Shown here piece after piece: positions 25,976-34,162 of a DNA stretch of 64,000 nt. Position 1 is the first letter of the stretch; each line of letters opens with the position of its first letter. Both the position numbers and the translations under genes were made by a program. The notes below the pieces were generated by a model. The model made no database searches and was not told the DNA's origin. It saw only the letters and a list, made by a program, of their open reading frames with translations. The DNA is from a virus: the IMG/VR virus record IMGVR_UViG_3300033143_005193, positions 46,777-110,776 of that record. One strand, 5' to 3'.

Positions 25976-28618
25976 TTATTTTTTCCATGTTATTATAGGA
26001 ATCACAACATTATTTAATTTCTTTAAATCAATATTCTTTAGATTTTTTAATTTATCAATAACATAGCACCCTTCATCTTCTATTGTTCTTGTTGGCTTAA
26101 ATCCAAGATTTTTTAGTTTATCAACAACTGGATTGTAATAAAAATTATCGGTAGATTCGCTTCTTGGTGATTCTATATGAATTTTTTCGGCTTTTATACC
26201 AAATTTATTAGCTATATAAATTACTTTATCAGCTAATTCATTCATAGATAATGGTTCATCTAATTGATTCCATGTTCTATATTCACCATTATTTGGATAA
26301 TTTTCTATGGCCAGCATTAGACATTGAACAGAGTCATTTAATGATAAAAATCCTCTACTATGCTCACCTTTTCCAAAAATAGTTAAAGGATGACCTATAA
26401 CAGCTTGAACAATAAATCTATTGAAAACAGTACCAAAACATTCATCAGAATCAAATCTTGTATTCAATCCAGTTTCTTCTATTTCTGGTGTCCATGCACC
26501 ATAAACTACACCCTGCATTATATCAGTAGCTCTTATATCATAAAATCTACAAGCACAATCAATATAATAAGTAGAAGCAACTTTACTGTTACCACACCAT
26601 ACAGATTTACCATTTCTTCTAACATAAATTATATTATTCGGAACTTCTACACAATAAATTTTTCCATTATATTTAATTTTATTCCAAGAATTATCTTCTT
26701 TATTATTAATTTGTGTTGTTTTATTATCAGAAATATAAACACAATATTCATTTTCTTGTTCATCAATTTTATGAAGATAAGCGGAATATCCAAGTTTTAA
26801 ACAAATTTCATGAAAATCATTAGCAAGTTGAATAGATTTTGTATAATAAGCTCCTCTTAATTTTTTTGATTTATCATCTATCCAACCATCACCTTTCATC
26901 ATTGTATTAAATAAGATTTTTAATAATGGTTTTGAAAGATTTTTTATCCATTTAGGAATATATTTTTCATCACTTAATTTGAATTTTTTTAAATATTCTG
27001 ATAATTGTTTGTATCTTATAGAGAATATATTTACTCCATTAAAATCTTTATTTATTTGAATTTTTCTATTAAAAATTGATAATGAATTTTTAATTTCTTC
27101 GAAATATTGTTCTTTTTTTTGTGATATATTTATTGAATTTTTATATAAATTTCCTTCGGTTATATACCATCCAAAAAATAATAACCAATCTTCCATTGGA
27201 ATATATTTTTCTTTTTCTAATTTAAATACATCTTTTGTTAAAGTTACCATACATTCTGGTAAAACAAAATATTCAAAATCATCCCCATTCCAATTATCAA
27301 CATTTGTTTTAAGACAGATATCTTTTCCATATACATCCTTCGCTTCTGTAAGTCGCCAATTTTTTAAATCACTTCTATGAGAAGAATGTTCTAATAATTT
27401 ATGATTATCTGTTACAAGTAAATCAATATTTTTATTTTTTAATGAAATAAGATCACCATCAAAATCATATTCAAAATGATTAATTGGTAATTGATACTCT
27501 AATTCATTTTTTTCTTTATTTAAAGTAGCTACCTTTTCTTTTTTGTTCAAATTTTTAAACAACTTCCATCCATTTTCCGTAAGAATCTCTGTATCATCTG
27601 AATAACATGCATGGTAATACGAACCAGGTTTTCTTGGATAAATTGCGTTTTTTATTAATTTACCATCATATTCAAAATCAAAAACACCTTCTGGTATTCT
27701 TATTCCAACACTAGGATCATATTCACCCATACTATTACCAGACCAATAATTTTTTCCATTTCTTCTAACCATTATTATACCAGTAGGAACAGTACAACAA
27801 TACACATAATCATTATATTCTATTTTTGATATATGATCTTTTTTTACAAAAGCATCATTGTTTTTTGTCATATCATCAGTATTTTTTGGAATATAAAATG
27901 ATTGTTTATGAATCATTTTATCAGCTCTTTCTATTTTTATATCACCGTCTTCATCTTTATATACAACTCTATGATTAGGTGTCAAAAGACAATCAACTTT
28001 TTTATTTTTTATTGATATCATTTCACCATTATATTTGTATTTTTGTATTTCAGATGGATTATGATATTCTATTTTCATTTTATTTTTATCTAAACACATT
28101 ACTTTATCATTTTTAGATAATTCTTCAAAACGTTTCCATCCATCTTCTGTTAAAATTTCTGTTTCTTTATCGTAACATCCAATTGTTACTAAACTAGTAT
28201 CTGGTGAATATTCTTTTATGGCATGAAGAATGTTAAGTGTACCTAGAATGTTATTATAAGTAGTTTCATATGCTAATTCTCTATTTTTATGTGAAAATGG
28301 AGCAGCTGGTTGTTGGGCTAGATTAACAACAACATCTGGTTTATATTCTTCAAAAATTCTTTGTAATTGATAATAATCATCAATACCATCAATTCCCATT
28401 TTATAGAATATGAAATCACCATATTCTTTCATTATTTTTAATCGTTTGTTTGGTTCTTCTATTGGTAAAGCAGAAAAAGATTCCATGTAATGTTCTACAT
28501 AGAATCTTCTTCTAAAATCATCTATACAAATAACTTTATATCCTTTTTTTAATAATCTTAAAGTTAATGCATGTCCTATATAACCATCACTACCACAAAC
28601 CAAAACAGTTTTACTCAT
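25976..28618 (-). CDS. sqdB: UDP-sulfoquinovose synthase-like enzyme interrupted by two inteins
   Basis: 880 aa ORF. Exteins total 392 aa (1-147, 296-337, 678-880), matching SQD1/SqdB (about 400 aa). CGSDGYIGHAL binds NAD, and FRRRFYVEH, SMGEYDPSVGIRIPEG, YPRKPGSYYHASK, RATDIMQGVVYG and GKGEHSRGFLSLNDSVQC all recall SQD1. That enzyme joins sulfite to UDP-glucose to make UDP-sulfoquinovose, the head group donor of sulfolipid and of sulfo-glycans. Intein 1 splits before the Ser of SMGEY. Intein 2 lies inside the YxxxK motif (YYHA/SK). The enzyme is therefore inactive until both inteins splice. Confidence 0.85.
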   Translation of the reverse strand: MSKTVLVCGSDGYIGHALTLRLLKKGYKVICIDDFRRRFYVEHYMESFSALPIEEPNKRLKIMKEYGDFIFYKMGIDGIDDYYQLQRIFEEYKPDVVVNLAQQPAAPFSHKNRELAYETTYNNILGTLNILHAIKEYSPDTSLVTIGCYDKETEILTEDGWKRFEELSKNDKVMCLDKNKMKIEYHNPSEIQKYKYNGEMISIKNKKVDCLLTPNHRVVYKDEDGDIKIERADKMIHKQSFYIPKNTDDMTKNNDAFVKKDHISKIEYNDYVYCCTVPTGIIMVRRNGKNYWSGNSMGEYDPSVGIRIPEGVFDFEYDGKLIKNAIYPRKPGSYYHACYSDDTEILTENGWKLFKNLNKKEKVATLNKEKNELEYQLPINHFEYDFDGDLISLKNKNIDLLVTDNHKLLEHSSHRSDLKNWRLTEAKDVYGKDICLKTNVDNWNGDDFEYFVLPECMVTLTKDVFKLEKEKYIPMEDWLLFFGWYITEGNLYKNSINISQKKEQYFEEIKNSLSIFNRKIQINKDFNGVNIFSIRYKQLSEYLKKFKLSDEKYIPKWIKNLSKPLLKILFNTMMKGDGWIDDKSKKLRGAYYTKSIQLANDFHEICLKLGYSAYLHKIDEQENEYCVYISDNKTTQINNKEDNSWNKIKYNGKIYCVEVPNNIIYVRRNGKSVWCGNSKVASTYYIDCACRFYDIRATDIMQGVVYGAWTPEIEETGLNTRFDSDECFGTVFNRFIVQAVIGHPLTIFGKGEHSRGFLSLNDSVQCLMLAIENYPNNGEYRTWNQLDEPLSMNELADKVIYIANKFGIKAEKIHIESPRSESTDNFYYNPVVDKLKNLGFKPTRTIEDEGCYVIDKLKNLKNIDLKKLNNVVIPIITWKK
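26588..27607 (-). other. Intein 2 in the SqdB-like protein (residues 338-677), LAGLIDADG type
   Basis: 340 aa, starting CYSDDTEILTENGW and ending WCGN before Ser+1. Block B is TDNHKLL. Two dodecapeptide-like motifs, LLFFGWYITEGN and LFNTMMKGDGW, indicate a LAGLIDADG homing endonuclease. Insertion is inside the catalytic YxxxK of the host protein. Confidence 0.88.
27734..28177 (-). other. Mini-intein 1 in the SqdB-like protein (residues 148-295)
   Basis: 148 aa, starting with Cys (CYDKETEILTEDGW) and ending WSGN before Ser+1. Block B is LTPNHRV. There is no endonuclease domain. The penultimate residue is Gly rather than the usual His. Its last 17 residues resemble the end of intein 2 in the same protein. 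Confidence 0.85.
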
Positions 28619-28622
28619 AATA

Positions 28623-29435
28623 TTATTTCCCCTTTATCACAAGCATTTCCACGGCATCTGTTTGTTTTTTTCCTTTTGTTGCCATTGATGCTTTTTTATA
28701 TTCTCTAAATTCTCTTTTATACTTAATTATTGGATAAAAATCATAAGATTCTTTAAAATCATAATAACTTAAAATCCAATTACTTTTACAGGTATTTAGT
28801 ATATTAGCTAATTTTTTATGATGATCTATGTTAAAATTATGAAAAGCATAAAGTTTTTCTGTTCCATAATAAGGAGGGTCCAAATACATCCAAGTATTTT
28901 CACCATCTATAATTGGAATAAATTCTTCATATGATAAATTAAATACTTTTATTTTTTCTAATTTTGATTGTATTCTTGGATTGTTTAACTTTCTTTTGAA
29001 CGCATCATATTTTGTGGTTTTATATTTGGCGGGATCTAAAAATATCATTTTAACTCTTTCTGACATAATACCAGAAAAAGTCTGTGTTACTAAATACATA
29101 TATTTAGCGGCTATATTGAAATCAGGAAAATCTATTTTTTTGTTAAATTTAACTAATTCTATTATTTCTTTTTTATATTCATTAAAAATATAATCTTTTT
29201 GTGGTTCTACTCTATTAAGATATTTTAAAAATTCGTCATAATATCTACAACACGAAAAAACATTAGCCATGAATGGATTAAAATCATTATAATAAACTTC
29301 AATGGGGTCTATATTACTATTAATATAAACCCACATTGCACCACCAAAAACTTCTGCATATTTTTCTATTTTTTTAGGAAAAAAACTTGATATCCATTTT
29401 GATTGTCTATATTTACCACCAACATATGGAAACAT
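28623..29435 (-). CDS. DNA adenine methyltransferase (D12 class, Dam-like)
   Basis: 270 aa. Motif I is PYVGGKYRQ at the start, the AdoMet-binding FGGAMWVYIN follows, and the catalytic motif IV is DPPYYG near residue 188. It methylates N6 of adenine, usually in GATC-like sites. It may protect phage DNA from host restriction. The gene lies 5 nt upstream of the SqdB-like gene. Confidence 0.88.
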   Translation of the reverse strand: MFPYVGGKYRQSKWISSFFPKKIEKYAEVFGGAMWVYINSNIDPIEVYYNDFNPFMANVFSCCRYYDEFLKYLNRVEPQKDYIFNEYKKEIIELVKFNKKIDFPDFNIAAKYMYLVTQTFSGIMSERVKMIFLDPAKYKTTKYDAFKRKLNNPRIQSKLEKIKVFNLSYEEFIPIIDGENTWMYLDPPYYGTEKLYAFHNFNIDHHKKLANILNTCKSNWILSYYDFKESYDFYPIIKYKREFREYKKASMATKGKKQTDAVEMLVIKGK

Positions 29436-29457
29436 ATTCCATTATCCTTTCTACATT

Positions 29458-30573
29458 TTAATATATTTTAATAAAATTTGATGAATAATCACTTATTGAG
29501 GATGCACCGTAAAACATATCACTCACAATCTCGTTTGCTTTTCCTTTATTCTTTACTAAAAATTCACCGAATTGAAGAGCATGTATAGCTGATTGCCAGA
29601 AACCATTACGGCCTCTTTTTTCTAATGGATTCTTTCCATTTATAAGTTCATTAAAATCTTTATCTATTTTTTCTTGTGAGAAATTATAACCAATATCAGA
29701 CCATAATTTCACAACAATATCTCTAAGTTCATCATCTGTCATTTTCTTTATTTTTGAAAGTTGTAATTGTGGTATGTTATATTTTTTAATTATGTTTGTT
29801 ACAGCAAATTTTCCATGTCTGGCTGTTTTACCTAATAATTCACCACGAATATCAGCATTTTTAATTATTTCAAAACTTCTTATATTAATAATCCATTTAT
29901 TCGATAAATTTATTGCTATACCTGTTGAAAAAATAGTTTTTGTTGGTTTCCTAATACCACTAAAATTAACTTGTTTTATTTCCATTTTATCTTTGCCAAC
30001 AACAACAACTTTAGCATTGTTACCAACTTTTTTTAATGATATACCAATTAAATTACATTTTTCTAATTGATCTGCTATATAAGCATTATATTCAATTAAT
30101 GATCCAAATGAACCAAAATTAGGTTTAAAGCTAGAAGAAACGGCCCATATATCACCAGGATTCCATTTATCGTTTTGAAGTTTTATACCTTCCAAAATTT
30201 TCATTTTATTAAATTCTCTATAAACAAGATTCATTAAACCAGTTCCTCTATAAAAATCATAGGGAGCTTTCTTGCTATAAGGTGATTTGAAAAAAGCATT
30301 AGTTGATGTTACAACGCTTTTTACCCAATCCGGTCTCCTTTCAGCAAAATCGAAAATTTCATCACCTGAAGAATCAAGATTACAGTGTAAACTATAGCTT
30401 TGGAAAAATTTATTTCTATCTAAAACATCAGATTCTGTGATATTACTTTTTTTATCTTGTCTTATACCAAAAGAAACACAATGAAGACATTCTTGTAATC
30501 GTGTTTCTTTTGAAGCTTTACCAGCAGCTTTATTTATTTTATTAACTTCAGTAATAAATTCTTTAAATTTCAT
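29458..30573 (-). CDS. Hypothetical protein with capsid-targeting-like N-terminus
   Basis: 371 aa. It begins MKFKEFITEVNK, very like the T4 capsid-targeting sequence MKTYQEFIAEA, with a cleavable IxE (FITE). The rest is unassigned and contains VAERRPDW-type and WQSAIHALQFGEFL segments. A family with toxin, ADP-ribosyltransferase or scaffold role cannot be argued from the sequence. Inference: an internal head protein packaged and injected with DNA. Confidence 0.5.
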   Translation of the reverse strand: MKFKEFITEVNKINKAAGKASKETRLQECLHCVSFGIRQDKKSNITESDVLDRNKFFQSYSLHCNLDSSGDEIFDFAERRPDWVKSVVTSTNAFFKSPYSKKAPYDFYRGTGLMNLVYREFNKMKILEGIKLQNDKWNPGDIWAVSSSFKPNFGSFGSLIEYNAYIADQLEKCNLIGISLKKVGNNAKVVVVGKDKMEIKQVNFSGIRKPTKTIFSTGIAINLSNKWIINIRSFEIIKNADIRGELLGKTARHGKFAVTNIIKKYNIPQLQLSKIKKMTDDELRDIVVKLWSDIGYNFSQEKIDKDFNELINGKNPLEKRGRNGFWQSAIHALQFGEFLVKNKGKANEIVSDMFYGASSISDYSSNFIKIY

Positions 30574-30788
30574 TGTTTTCCCCCATCTTGTGATATTTTT
30601 CTTTGTATAGCTTTATCTATTTCACCAGACAATTTATTTAAACAACTTTTACAAAGCAAAACGTTTTCATTTTCATTTATACATATGTTTATGTAACAAG
30701 AATTTTGTTTTTCACAAAACGAACATACATCATCGCTTCGATAAAAACCATTTTCATTTCGCCAATTTTCTTTTAATAGGAATAACAT
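30570..30788 (-). CDS. Small four-Cys zinc-finger-like protein
   Basis: 72 aa from ATG 30788 (GAAAGGA upstream). CSFCEKQNSC and LLCKSCLNKL give two CxxC pairs, which suggest one zinc site. Its stop overlaps the start of the 371-aa gene (ATGA-like). Function unknown. Confidence 0.55.
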   Translation of the reverse strand: MLFLLKENWRNENGFYRSDDVCSFCEKQNSCYINICINENENVLLCKSCLNKLSGEIDKAIQRKISQDGGKQ

Positions 30789-30806
30789 TTTATAATTTCC
30801 TTTCAT

Positions 30807-31103
30807 TTATAAAATTTTGGTTCTTTTTTCACCATCTAATTCTGGAATTCGAACATCTTTACCTTCAGCTTTTTGTTTTTTATATTCATCATAATAGTGA
30901 TTTGTGTTACCATCCCAATCACACATATCACCACGTTTATTATTAAATACCAATTTAAACGTTGGTGATTTTTGAGGAAAAATTCTAATCATTTCAGTGT
31001 TACATTTCGAACAAATGAGTATTTCTTGTGGGTTAGTTTTATGAAATACTATTAGTTCTTGGTGATATCCACATTTAGGACACTCATAATCAAATACAGG
31101 CAT
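30807..31103 (-). CDS. FmdB-type zinc-ribbon protein
   Basis: 98 aa from ATG 31103, which overlaps the stop of the upstream zinc-ribbon gene (TAATG). MPVFDYECPKCGY and ICSKCNTEM give the FmdB CxxC...CxxC ribbon, followed by a disordered basic tail. Two FmdB-like genes in tandem point to duplication. FmdB proteins are thought to act as small regulatory or nucleic-acid-binding proteins. Confidence 0.7.
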   Translation of the reverse strand: MPVFDYECPKCGYHQELIVFHKTNPQEILICSKCNTEMIRIFPQKSPTFKLVFNNKRGDMCDWDGNTNHYYDEYKKQKAEGKDVRIPELDGEKRTKIL

Positions 31104-31300
31104 TACTTCTTCTCCTTTGAATATCCGCTTTGGCCCCATCCACCACCTTTTAATATAAAAGATGTTGATGATAATATTCTTTTCATTTTGATACAACAAT
31201 TATCACACTTAACAACATTTTCATTAGCTTCTTTTATATTTTTATAATATTTTTCAAATATTTTATTACATTTTGGACACTGAAATTCATAATAAGGCAT
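31103..31300 (-). CDS. FmdB-type zinc-ribbon protein
   Basis: 65 aa from ATG 31300 (AGGAGA upstream). MPYYEFQCPKCNKIFE, VKCDNCCIKMKRI and the C-terminal FILKGGGWGQSGY are a typical complete FmdB domain. Tandem with the similar gene at 30807. Confidence 0.8.
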   Translation of the reverse strand: MPYYEFQCPKCNKIFEKYYKNIKEANENVVKCDNCCIKMKRILSSTSFILKGGGWGQSGYSKEKK

Positions 31301-31313
31301 TTTACATCTTCTC

Positions 31314-32150
31314 CTATACAATTTTTAGATCCTTTATAAATTTATCTAAAGATCTTATAACAAGATCGGGATTTGTTTCATTATTTGTTGGTAATATAAA
31401 AGATTTTTTATTATTAAAATTATAAACACCATTGTCTTTGAAAGATGATACATTTTCTCCCCATGAAAATACCGGTTTTCCCTGTAAATTGCTTATAAAA
31501 GTCCAAACACCGGTTGGGCATATTACCATTCTAGATGTATTTATGTGATCTATTATATATTGAAAACCAAAATCAAAATAATTTATCATTGGTGTGATAA
31601 TATTATCTTCTGGATATTCAGTTTTCATATCACCAATAATTATAGAATCATAATTATTTAAAACATGATAATGAATTTTATTTAATAATCTTTCATCTGA
31701 TTTTATATCAGGTATAAAAACAATTTTGTCCATGTTGGTTAATGGACAAGAATGACTTACTTTTATTTTTTCAAATATCTTATTATATATTGGGACGTGT
31801 TTTACATTTTTAACATAATTTAATTGATAGTTTGTGATATCTCTTTTCACACATTTTTTATCGTTTAATATAATTTGTTTCGCATATTTTACTATATTTC
31901 TGAAATTTTTTTGATTTATTCTTTTATTGTAATATCCAACCTGATCATATTCATAAACAGATAAATGTTTATATATTGGTATTTTATTACTTTCTGGTAT
32001 AAAATCGTATAAAAAAAGTCTATTATAATGAGAACTTACAAATACTTCATCATATTCTAGAGAATCACATAACCATCTTACATATGGTCTAAAATTAACA
32101 ATTTCCTGTTCCCAATCACCAACATATGGACCAATTAATAAATAATTCAT
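31314..32150 (-). CDS. Glycosyltransferase-like protein (GT9-type end)
   Basis: 278 aa. NYLLIGPYVGDWEQEIVNFRPYVRWL starts the first domain. IINTSRMVICPTGVWTFISNLQGKPVFSWG resembles the donor-binding end of heptosyltransferase-like enzymes. Position among primase-side genes is unusual for a glycosyltransferase. Moderate certainty. Confidence 0.5.
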   Translation of the reverse strand: MNYLLIGPYVGDWEQEIVNFRPYVRWLCDSLEYDEVFVSSHYNRLFLYDFIPESNKIPIYKHLSVYEYDQVGYYNKRINQKNFRNIVKYAKQIILNDKKCVKRDITNYQLNYVKNVKHVPIYNKIFEKIKVSHSCPLTNMDKIVFIPDIKSDERLLNKIHYHVLNNYDSIIIGDMKTEYPEDNIITPMINYFDFGFQYIIDHINTSRMVICPTGVWTFISNLQGKPVFSWGENVSSFKDNGVYNFNNKKSFILPTNNETNPDLVIRSLDKFIKDLKIV

Positions 32151-32611
32151 TATATTATTACATTACCATTCCACTTTTTTAGTATTTCTAATTTAGATTG
32201 AAAAATTTCCTCATCCATTCTAATAACTTCAACATTATTAAGTATATCATAAAATAAAATATTGTCAAGATATATTTTTTTCACAATATTTGATAAGTTA
32301 TTGAAGTTAAATAGAATTTTGTTGTTTCTTCTGAAAAATGAAATGATATTATTACTATCATTTTTTGTATTTTCAACATAATATTTTTTTATAGTATTCT
32401 TCAAAACACTATTATATATTTTTATGTTGTTATCAACAACAAATCTATTTGTATTTGGATATTTACTAATAACATTATTAATTTTAACAGCGGTTGGTTT
32501 TAGAAAATTCATTTTTATTATATGAATTTTTCTTATTTGTAAAAATTCTTCACTGTCCCAATTTTTTTCGTCTATTTCAATATAATCTTTTCCCACTACA
32601 GTTTTTATCAT
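32150..32611 (-). CDS. Hypothetical protein, 153 aa
   Basis: Asn/Ile/Lys-rich with predicted alpha/beta content. No motif recognised. It overlaps the primase stop by 4 nt and the next gene by 1 nt, so it is in the same transcript. Confidence 0.5.
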   Translation of the reverse strand: MIKTVVGKDYIEIDEKNWDSEEFLQIRKIHIIKMNFLKPTAVKINNVISKYPNTNRFVVDNNIKIYNSVLKNTIKKYYVENTKNDSNNIISFFRRNNKILFNFNNLSNIVKKIYLDNILFYDILNNVEVIRMDEEIFQSKLEILKKWNGNVII

Positions 32612-33633
32612 TTTCTACTTTCTCCAATATTTTTTAATATTCTAACCTTCGTATCAGATATTGAATTATTCACTATATAATCATATATGTTTTCTATTTT
32701 ATGTTTTATTTTTAATTCATTTATATCACTACAATCTTTATATTTTTCAGAAAATATAAAATATCTAACTCTTGTTCTTTTTTTATGTTTTGAATTTTTG
32801 AAAATTTTATATAATGTTTTGCTTCCAGCATCATCATTATCTACCGATATTATTACATTTCTATCAGTAAGGCTTAATAGCTTTTCGATAAATTCATCTT
32901 TTATACTTGATCCTAAATAAGCAGTTCCTTGATCACCTATCGTTAACGCATCTAATAATCCTTCAACAGCTATTATTGATTTTTTTCGATCAAATTTATA
33001 TTCATTGAATATAATATTACCTTTTGATAATGTTGGGTTTTTATATTTAGGAATAATACTATTACTAATAGATCTTCCTTGAAAATAATACATTAAACCA
33101 TCTTTATTATATAAAGGTAATATTATTCTATTAGAATATTCACCTTTATATGCATAAAAAACTTTAAAACCTTCCGGTATGTACCTGGAATTTTTAAAGT
33201 TTTTTAGCATCTTTTTTACGTTTTTGATAAATACAGTATTACCTTTATCATCTTCTGATATACAATCTTTTAAAATATAGCTATGATCTTCATACTCCAT
33301 CTTTTCAACAACTTTTTTCTCTCTTCTATTATTAGATAATCTTTGTATTATATAATTTGAATCATATTTTTCAAATTCTTTAATAGCATCACTTATTGAT
33401 ATACAATTTATAATACTATATAATTTCAAAAAAGATCCAGAAGAATCACAATTAAAACAATGATATATTGGTTTACCACCGTTATAATCTAAATTGAATC
33501 TTCTTTTTCTTTTATTTTTTTTACTATCACCACAAAGCGGACATCTAGCAAGGAAATGGGTTCCATCTTTAGAAGTAGAAACGTTTTCACAATTACTATA
33601 TATAAAATTAGAAACAAATTCAAGAGATAACAT
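32608..33633 (-). CDS. 61: DNA primase (gp61/DnaG-like)
   Basis: 341 aa. The N-terminal CHC2-type zinc ribbon has CPLCG (31-35) and YHCFNC (57-62). The TOPRIM core has IIAVEGLLDALTIGD and VIISVDNDDAGSKTL. It makes RNA primers for lagging-strand synthesis, in T4 with the gp41 helicase, which is not in this window. The length matches T4 gp61 (342 aa). Confidence 0.88.
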   Translation of the reverse strand: MLSLEFVSNFIYSNCENVSTSKDGTHFLARCPLCGDSKKNKRKRRFNLDYNGGKPIYHCFNCDSSGSFLKLYSIINCISISDAIKEFEKYDSNYIIQRLSNNRREKKVVEKMEYEDHSYILKDCISEDDKGNTVFIKNVKKMLKNFKNSRYIPEGFKVFYAYKGEYSNRIILPLYNKDGLMYYFQGRSISNSIIPKYKNPTLSKGNIIFNEYKFDRKKSIIAVEGLLDALTIGDQGTAYLGSSIKDEFIEKLLSLTDRNVIISVDNDDAGSKTLYKIFKNSKHKKRTRVRYFIFSEKYKDCSDINELKIKHKIENIYDYIVNNSISDTKVRILKNIGESRK

Positions 33634-33635
33634 TT

Positions 33636-33797
33636 TTATATTTCCTCAAAATCTATACATTCAAAATCAAATGGGGTTAATAAATCAAGTTCTTTATATG
33701 TTATGTTTTTGAAATATTTTAACTTACAACTAATTAAATTATTTTTTATTTTACAATTTACACAATTTTTACAAAAAAAGACGTTACTTTTTTCCAT
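33636..33797 (-). CDS. Small Cys-rich protein, 53 aa
   Basis: ATG at 33797 lies within the end of the upstream gene (14-nt overlap), so translation is probably coupled. The early CKNCVNCKI and a later SC and EC suggest one metal site. It ends 3 nt before the primase start. Short, but the cysteine pattern favours a real gene. Confidence 0.45.
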   Translation of the reverse strand: MEKSNVFFCKNCVNCKIKNNLISCKLKYFKNITYKELDLLTPFDFECIDFEEI

Positions 33798-34104
33798 GTA
33801 ATGTTTCATTAGCGGATGCTTCTATTTTTTTTCTAATATCAGGTGGAAACAATTTAAAAAAGTTAGTAACGTCCATATCCTCAACACCCAATCCAACCAT
33901 AAGATTTACAGCTACTTCAAAATCAGTTCCACCCATTTCTTTTTTCATTTCAATAAAAAGTTTTTTCATGGCTCTTTTTAATGTATTGGAAACGGCTTGT
34001 CTTGTAATACCCAATTCCTTTCCTATTTCAGCACCAGTCATTCCTTCAAAAAGATTAGTTTTCTTTGTATCTTCTTCTTTTGTAATATAATCTCTTAAAG
34101 ACAT
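33784..34104 (-). CDS. Sigma70-region-4-like helix-turn-helix protein
   Basis: 106 aa. EIGKELGITRQAVSNTLKRAMKKL is a sigma-region-4 type HTH with the usual 'LGITRQAVSNTL' recognition helix. No region 2 is present. It could be a promoter-specificity factor working with the gp55-like protein or a small transcriptional regulator. GGAGGAA precedes the start. Confidence 0.7.
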   Translation of the reverse strand: MSLRDYITKEEDTKKTNLFEGMTGAEIGKELGITRQAVSNTLKRAMKKLFIEMKKEMGGTDFEVAVNLMVGLGVEDMDVTNFFKLFPPDIRKKIEASANETLHGKK

Positions 34105-34141
34105 TATTTATTCCTCCGTTTGTTTTTATAAAATCTGATAT

Positions 34142-34149
34142 TATTTATA
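34142..34149 (-). promoter_or_regulatory. Candidate T4-type late promoter box TATAAATA
   Basis: An exact TATAAATA on the minus strand lies 38 nt before the HTH gene and just after the ribonucleotide reductase stop. T4-like gp55 recognises this sequence. In such AT-rich DNA a chance occurrence is possible. Confidence 0.35.
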
Positions 34150-34162
34150 AAAAAATGAAAAT

